In this document: positions 58,552 through 64,000 of the stretch, piece after piece
Numbering within the stretch: position 1 is the stretch's first letter
Layout: every line of letters starts with the position of its first letter
DNA from: Diphasiastrum complanatum
Lineage: Eukaryota > Streptophyta > Lycopodiopsida > Lycopodiales > Lycopodiaceae
DNA length: 64,000 nt
Assembly (NCBI GenBank): GCA_029204225.1
Contig: CM055106.1
Location: 5,434,858 to 5,498,857, forward strand
Direction: 5' to 3'
Translations under genes and position numbers: made by a program
Notes under the pieces: generated by a model
What the model saw: the letters and a program-made list of their open reading frames with translations, nothing else
Databases searched by the model: none
Told to the model about the DNA's origin: nothing

Positions 58552-59327
58552 CAAGCCATCCAACTCAGCCGACAGGTTAGAGTCCCCAAGAGCTTAACTC
58601 ATTGACGTTCATGCAAGAACACTCAGAACCACAAGTCACGACAGATATGGAGACAACCAGTTCCTGGACCAAATGGTCCCGACAGCATACCGCTGGCGCC
58701 ACGGACCGAATGGTCCCGACGGCATACCGCTGGCGTCCCGGGATACGACCCTCAGCTATGTGCTTGAAAGCGGCCTTACAACTGGCGGTTTTACGGAACA
58801 CTGAAACCCAGAAGGTAATCAGAGTCAGTTTGAGGAAAATCCCACTTTATTGATAAATCTGAGAAGGTTACATTTCAAGTGTGTGACCGACCCTAGTCTT
58901 CGGGGAGCTGGCATGCCAAGGCAAGTGCCAGGACAACATTCCAGCAAGGGAGGCTGAGACTTGGTCGGAGCTCGTCCTGAGTCGCAACCCGCACTCCCCT
59001 ATAGTATTGGTGGGATTTGGCACCCCTCCCTCGTACCAAGCACTCTACCTAGGCTGGTAAAGCATATTTTCTCTCTCTAGGATTTTCTCTCTCTAGATTT
59101 TACTGATCCCCAGGCTTCCTTTAATCATGCCTAGATTGTGTGAGGTGATTGCACATCGATCTGAGCTCTCTAGACTTCGCTAGAACCGATCAAAGATTTT
59201 CAGCCATAGGAACTTGGCGCCGGCTGGATTCTGGTCATAGTGGCGCCGGGAGCGGCGCCAGCGCCGTTGGTGCCGGGAGCAGCAGGGGGCGCTGCTGGCG
59301 CCAGTGGCGCCGGAAGTAAAGCTTGTA
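58552..59327 (-). repeat. Family-1 host LTR, right part
   Basis: It resumes the LTR split at 54790 and runs to near its start (GGAAGTAAAGCTT, 59312-59324), where it is cut a few bases short. Five GGCGCC palindromes lie in 59216-59311. Confidence 0.85.
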
Positions 59328-59334
59328 AAGGTAG

Positions 59335-59501
59335 CGGGTAAGTTGAGCTAAGACGCTACCAGTGGCATATTTGGATGCATCTGTATGAATTTGGAATTCG
59401 ATTTTCCAATTAGGAGATCTAAGGACGAGAGTTGAGACAATTGCCCACTTCAACTTGTGAAAAGATTTAGTGACTGGTGCTGTCCACTCGAGTGGGATCA
59501 T
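59335..59501 (-). pseudogene. Ty3/gypsy RT-RNase H junction fragment
   Basis: The minus-strand frame shows PLEWTAPVTKSFHKLKWAI, then VLRSPNW, then FQIHTDASKYATGSVLAQ, the tether between RT and RNase H including the first catalytic Asp (TDAS). It ends where the family-1 LTR begins. This is the only RT/RNase H trace in the 49-64 kb nest, and it suggests that an autonomous relative was of gypsy type. Confidence 0.8.
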
Positions 59502-59799
59502 AAGCTTGTAAATTGGCTTGGATATTCTACATATGCAACTTCTCTATGGCGGATATGATCGTATAAGTGCTATTGGTCATAAAGGTGGAAACATCATCAT
59601 GAAGCTTGTCCTTATGTTTGGCTCGTCGTTTCTCTCTCATTGGAGGAGTTATCAAAGTCGGAGCTCATGCTCTCATTGTAATCAACTCTCTTGATGACAT
59701 CAAAGCATGCAACTTGAAATGAGACTTCTTGACACCATATACCATGGCTATCATATAACTGATACTAGCATGTATCCGTTGTCGACTGGTGAGATTTAC
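59502..59799. other. Unassigned sequence inside the LTR nest
   Basis: No gene or repeat assigned. It includes AT-rich text with no domain-bearing frame, probably a small piece of the same gypsy element. Confidence 0.4.
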
Positions 59800-60242
59800 A
59801 ACACCGAGACCAGTTAGTCTATGTATGAATGTAACCTCTTCCAAATTTAATAAAACTGATCGTTGGGGATAATTACCATTTCGGTTTCGCCTTTAGGACT
59901 AGTCCAAGTGAAAAGACCCTTACTACAACCTTTTTGTGTCGTCGGCGCCTAAGGGTCCACATCACCGACGTGTGGCTTGTCGCTACGCCATTTGGTCAGT
60001 TTGGCGACCACTATGCCTCGAGTCTCATGTGTGGCTTGTCTTTATCTTTGGTTATCTTTTGGGGACGCATTCTGAGGTGGCTTTTGGGTTGGTTGGAATT
60101 CCAGTTTTCTTAAGTCTGAATGGTTAAGCTTGATATGTTTTCTAAGTTGGCTTTTACGTAAGTGCAATATGGATGAATGTTAGACTTAAGTGTGTGTTGG
60201 GAAAACCGCTCGAGTCCCAGTGCCCTTTGAGACGCCGACGCA
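59800..60242 (+). repeat. Family-2 LTR fragment
   Basis: Matches the reverse of 53390-53820. It ends GACGCAA just before a family-1 piece. Confidence 0.8.
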
Positions 60243-60585
60243 ATAGTGACCGGCCCTAGTCTCCGGGGTGCTAGCATGCCAAGGCGGGCACCAAGACAAC
60301 ATTCTAGCAAGAGAAGCTGAGACTTGGTTTGAGCTCCCCTGAGTCACAACCCCCGTTCCCCTATAGTTTATGGTGGGATTCTCCACCTCCCTTCATACCA
60401 AGTGCTCTACCCAAGCTGGTAAAGCATGTTTTCTCTCTCTAGAATTTATTGATCCCCAAGCTTCCTTTAATCATACCTAGATCATGTGAGGTGATTGCAC
60501 ATCGATCCGAGCTATCTGGACTTCGCTAGAACTGATCAAAGTTTTTCAGCCATAGGAACTTGGCGTCGGCTGGATTCTAGTCACA
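60243..60585 (-). repeat. Family-1 LTR fragment between two family-2 pieces
   Basis: GTGACCGGCCCTAGTCTCC... corresponds to the reverse of the first half of the family-1 LTR and to the end of the truncated LTR at 36311-36728. Both ends are abrupt. Confidence 0.8.
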
Positions 60586-60958
60586 TTACCATTTCGGTTT
60601 CGCCTTTAGGACTAGTCCAAGTGAAAAGACCCTTACTACAACCTTTTTGTGTCGTCGGCGCCTAAGGGTCCACATCACCGACGTGTGACTTGTCGCTATG
60701 CCATTTGGTCAGTTTGGCGACCACTATGTCTTGGGTCTCATGTGTGGCTTGTCTTTACCTTTGGTTACCTTTTGGGGACGGATTCTGAGTTGGCTTTCGG
60801 GTTGGTTGGGATTCTAGTTTTCTTAAGTTTGAATGGTTAAGCTTGTTACATTTTCTAAGTTGGCTTTTACGTAAGTGCATGATGGATGAATGTTAGACTT
60901 AAGCGCGTGTTGGAAAAACCGCTCAAGTCCCAGCGCCCTTTGAGACGTCGGCGCAACA
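60586..60958 (+). repeat. Family-2 LTR, 3' part, leading to a primer site
   Basis: Near-identical to 59870-60242. It ends GGCGCAACA followed by TG and the primer site, so this is a 5' LTR of a plus-strand family-2 element. Confidence 0.85.
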
Positions 60959-60960
60959 TG

Positions 60961-60973
60961 TGGTATCAGAGCC
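60961..60973 (+). other. Primer-binding site, family 2
   Basis: TGGTATCAGAGCC, exact, two bases after the LTR end. The leader with hairpin motifs follows. Confidence 0.92.
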
Positions 60974-61697
60974 GACTAGCCAGTCAGCTACACAAGTCTC
61001 ACAGGGATGGCCACTTTTTGAGATTTGTCAAGACAGCCATTGTGCAAGGTGCTGCCCCACAGTGTAAGCATGGGTGCGTCCACGATCAGGGTGGTCGACA
61101 AAACGGGGGACTTGATGAGTCAAGGTGCTGCCCTTGAGGTGTAAGCACGGTCAGTTCTTGCGGTTCGGGCCTGGCGCCGTCTGGACATAGGACAGATGAG
61201 GCAAAGTACTACCTAGGTAGGTGAAAGCACGGTCTGCGCCTTGTGGGGTGCGGGGTGACATATTCGAACTATACGAGTTAACCATTGATACAGAGATGTT
61301 GCTCGAATTTGGGTGTAAAGCACGGGTGGTTAGTTGCTGGTGCGGGATAGCTGCCGATCGTTTACCTATAAGGGCTATCGACCAGAGTTGGTGGGGCATG
61401 ACTAAGGCAATGTGCTGCTTATGGTGAAAGCATGGATGTTTGGATGAATGTTTCCCGTGGGCTAATTCTGTGATAGATTTGTGTGGGCACGACTAGGCAA
61501 AGGTCCTAATCCTTTGGGTTTAGATCTTGGTGTAACATGTTCGAACATTCACTGCAATTTCTTACAAATAAAAATAAAATTTTGCTTTGGTGCAACTTGA
61601 GAGGGATCCTTTATGTTAGCTTTGGTTGATATGTTCGTTTGTGGTGTGTTGGGAGTTGAGAGAGGACCTTACATTTGTGGGTGGATGACACACAAGT
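60974..61697 (+). other. Leader of the plus-strand family-2 element
   Basis: Non-coding; carries the repeated GTGCTGCC...AGCA phrases at 61048, 61125, 61205 and 61410. Gag is absent and the sequence runs into a protease fragment, so gag was deleted. Confidence 0.6.
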
Positions 61698-62012
61698 ATG
61701 GAAAGGAACTTCCATGGGGCAACTCCCAAGTCTGCTTCAAAATTGTTATTCCTATCTGGAAAGATCGCGGGGAGGAAGTCAGATTTCATGGTCGACTCCG
61801 GAGCTTCACATAATTACATCTCAAGGAGCATAGTGGAACAATTCAGCTTGCCGACCAGAAATGTTACATCAACTCTCAAGGTAGAAACAACAAAGGGAGT
61901 ACTAGACAAAGCGACGTTGAACATCCCACTGCAGATTGGGAGATGGAAGGCTAAACTTAGCTTTCTGGTTTTAGAGATGGATGCCTTCGATGTGATTTTG
62001 GGCCTCCTCTGA
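61698..62012 (+). pseudogene. Retroviral-type protease fragment with intact active site
   Basis: The frame contains FMVDSGASHNYISRSIVEQF, the catalytic Asp-Ser-Gly box intact, then KLSFLVLEMDAFDVILGLL. It is homologous to the mutated protease at 50740-51180, which reads VGLGASHN. It is cut at 62012 immediately after ILGLL, where minus-strand LARD sequence starts. No RT follows. Confidence 0.85.
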
Positions 62013-64000
62013 TGTCCTCATTAGATGTCAGATTAAAGTAAAGGTACACTCTCCCAATTAAAATTAACTACACTTAAGCTACTTGGCATAGTACCCAATT
62101 TACTGGCCACTTTTTATTAACATTGTAGCTCGCTCACCACAAGTGGGAGGCTCAGCTCTTTATATTGGAAAATGACATAATTTAAAAATATCACTTTGTC
62201 TTGGGAAAAGCGTAGATTTTATATCGCTTACATAAAACCCGAGAATCTTATTTGACTTGGTGACAGAGGTTTACTGAAATTTTCACCCTTGTCACATCTG
62301 TCCTTGACTTTGGAACTCCTTTGAGCTTGGGATTTGTCCTTTCTGCACTTTGTGTATAGCTCCATGAGCTCCAGATTTGATCATTTTCGCAAAGGTATCA
62401 AGGCTCCTTGAGCCAAAGGATTTATCATTGATCGCCCACTTTATGGTCCACTTCGTGCCTTCTTGTCTTTGCACCTTGATTTCTCTCCTTGTCCCAGCCT
62501 GATTTTGATCCTTTTCCTTTTGGCTCTTGAAGGTAGGAAAGATTGAGTACCCCGCAATGCATCTCTCACTTAGCTTGAAGTAGTTGTCTTTGAATCAACC
62601 CAAATGTAACCATCGACCTTGTGGAGAGCCAAGGGGTCGCACCAGTCTGATCCGCATACAAACTATTTCTTCGTGTTTGTTTGAAACACCATGTCCGTCA
62701 CGCAAACATGAATTTCACAATTCCATCATTGGTCAATTGCTTCACACTCAAAAAAAGAAATGTACATCTCGCTAGGCTGCAAATAGCTCTCTTTGAATCA
62801 GACACATGCACCCAGAGTTTGCACTAGTTTGATTCCAATACGAATTGTCCCTTGGCGTCCGTTCGAAGTACCATGTCTCTCATGCAAGATTCAACTTTCA
62901 CAGTTCCTTTGTTGATCAGCTGCTTTACACGTAATACAAGTTAGCGTACTCATTATGTCTCCTCATCATTTTTGGTCCAGAGAAAGCCTATAACAAGTTT
63001 TCTTTTTCACAACAAAAACTTGTCATTCATTCAAGATTTGCACCAAGAGAGAGGTGTGTGTGTGATAGTTCCCCTCCACTTATAAAATCAGCTGACCAGA
63101 GTAGAGTTCTCAGACAAAAGCCTTTCAAACACTTTGCTTTCCATCTGCTAGGATTATGGCTTGACCTAACTTGTTGCCAATCTCTGAAGAGGATCCTAGT
63201 CTTTTCCCTTTGAGGAAAAACTCAACTGACACTGGATATCACCCATGCTCATTGAGTTTCAGTTCCGACAATAGCCATCCCAAATGAAGACCAACTGTTC
63301 CATAGAAGATCTCCCCTGAAATTGCTCTTTCCAACTTTTGACTTCCTGCTTGCATCTGGCGGGCGTTGTCGCAAATAAAACTAACCCAAGAAATAGGCTA
63401 GCCATGCATCCTTTGCAAACATGAGTCGTTTCGTTGTCGTTCACGTGCGAGTACTTGAACTGTGAATTCACGCCGTAGATTCTGTAGTCCTCTTTGTTTG
63501 ATGGTACCAACCTTCAAAAGAAAGGTTCCTTCTCGAGCCATCAACTCTTTGTATCACAAGCAATCATGCAAACCAGGCAAAGCAAGAGTACTAAGACTCA
63601 CCACGAATACATACAAGCAAGACACTCAGACATGATTACTAACAGGTAACAAAGACAAGGTCCTCCTTTGAGAAAATCCTGCCAAAGGACCTTTGCCTAG
63701 ATGCGCCCATGATCACAGAATCAGCCCACAGAGAACACCCATCCAACGATCCGTGCTTTCACCATTAAGCAGCACATTGCCTCAGTTACACCCCACCAAA
63801 TCTGGTCGATAGCCCTTATAGCTAAACGATTGGCAGCTGACCACCCGTACTTTACACCCAAATTCGAGTAGCATCTCTGTATAAGTGGTTAACCCGTACA
63901 GTTTGACTACCTAGGCAGCACTTTGCCTCATCTGTCCTATGTGCAGACAGCGCCAGGTCCGAACCGTGAGAACTGACCGTGCTTACACCGCAAGGACAGC
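62013..64000 (-). mobile_element. LARD-like element copy C, internal region (runs off window)
   Basis: The reverse complement matches 34290-36289 almost base for base. It starts just short of the polypurine tract (lost at the junction with the protease) and continues past the end of the window toward its 5' LTR. It includes the hairpin motifs near 63755-64000. Confidence 0.85.
63259..63510 (-). CDS. Conserved 83-residue open frame, LARD copy C
   Basis: Same frame and length as 34786-35037 (start MVPSNKEDYR, end WDGYCRN). No recognised domain. See the copy A entry; coding is uncertain. Confidence 0.3.
   Translation of the reverse strand: MVPSNKEDYRIYGVNSQFKYSHVNDNETTHVCKGCMASLFLGLVLFATTPARCKQEVKSWKEQFQGRSSMEQLVFIWDGYCRN

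Overview
This window is nuclear DNA from a land plant with a large, transposon-rich genome. The evidence is spliceosomal GT-AG introns, a plant STP-type sugar/proton symporter, telo-box motifs (AAACCCTAA) upstream of a small basic-protein gene, plant Ty1/copia and Ty3/gypsy retrotransposons with initiator-Met tRNA primer sites, plant BED/DUF659-type hAT transposons, Helitrons and many long (GA/CT)n microsatellites. An 11.5 kb intron fits a large genome (gymnosperm, early-diverging angiosperm or large monocot), but I cannot name the lineage.

Only two cellular genes are convincingly supported. (1) A four-exon gene on the + strand, 11966-25329, encodes a 127-residue Lys/Arg-rich protein of unknown function. 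It was reconstructed by joining exons at phase-consistent GT-AG sites. Its first intron (11.5 kb) hosts two hAT transposons (12925-17624 and 18390-21989), and its third intron hosts a GC-rich 289 bp MITE-like element. (2) A complete four-exon STP7-like monosaccharide/H+ symporter gene lies on the - strand, 42620-39202 (522 residues).

Layout: 1-4 kb, minus-strand Ty3/gypsy element (RNase H, RT, protease, gag, primer site, LTR). 4.06-4.82 kb, tandem repeat plus (GA)n. 4.86-5.45 kb, minus-strand Helitron dimer. 6.7-8.4 kb, decayed copia. 8.6-11 kb, repeats. 11-25.3 kb, basic-protein gene with its intronic transposons. 27.0-31.05 kb, third hAT, truncated. 31.1-32.35 kb, plus-strand Helitron dimer ending in a textbook hairpin-CTAG terminus. 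33.6-36.7 kb, non-autonomous LTR element (LARD-like). 36.7-38.5 kb, copia remnant with LTR. 39.2-42.6 kb, STP gene. 45.2-45.7 kb, copia-like LTR. 46.38-48.87 kb, internally deleted copia element with a perfect target-site duplication. 49-64 kb, a dense nest of two related LTR-retrotransposon families that insert into each other's LTRs, including a gag-protease-only element (50082-54300).

The most unusual signals are these: a set of up to five GTGCT/AGCAC hairpins just downstream of the primer-binding site in the 49-64 kb and 33-36 kb LTR families (a candidate RNA packaging or dimerisation signal); head-to-tail Helitron dimers at two loci; three hAT elements of one family with a shared Arg/Gly-plus-acidic transposase tail and palindrome-rich termini; and two cases of an LTR element inserted in an opposite-oriented LTR of its own group, each with a 5 bp duplication. 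No tRNA or rRNA gene, CRISPR array or bacterial-type operon was seen.
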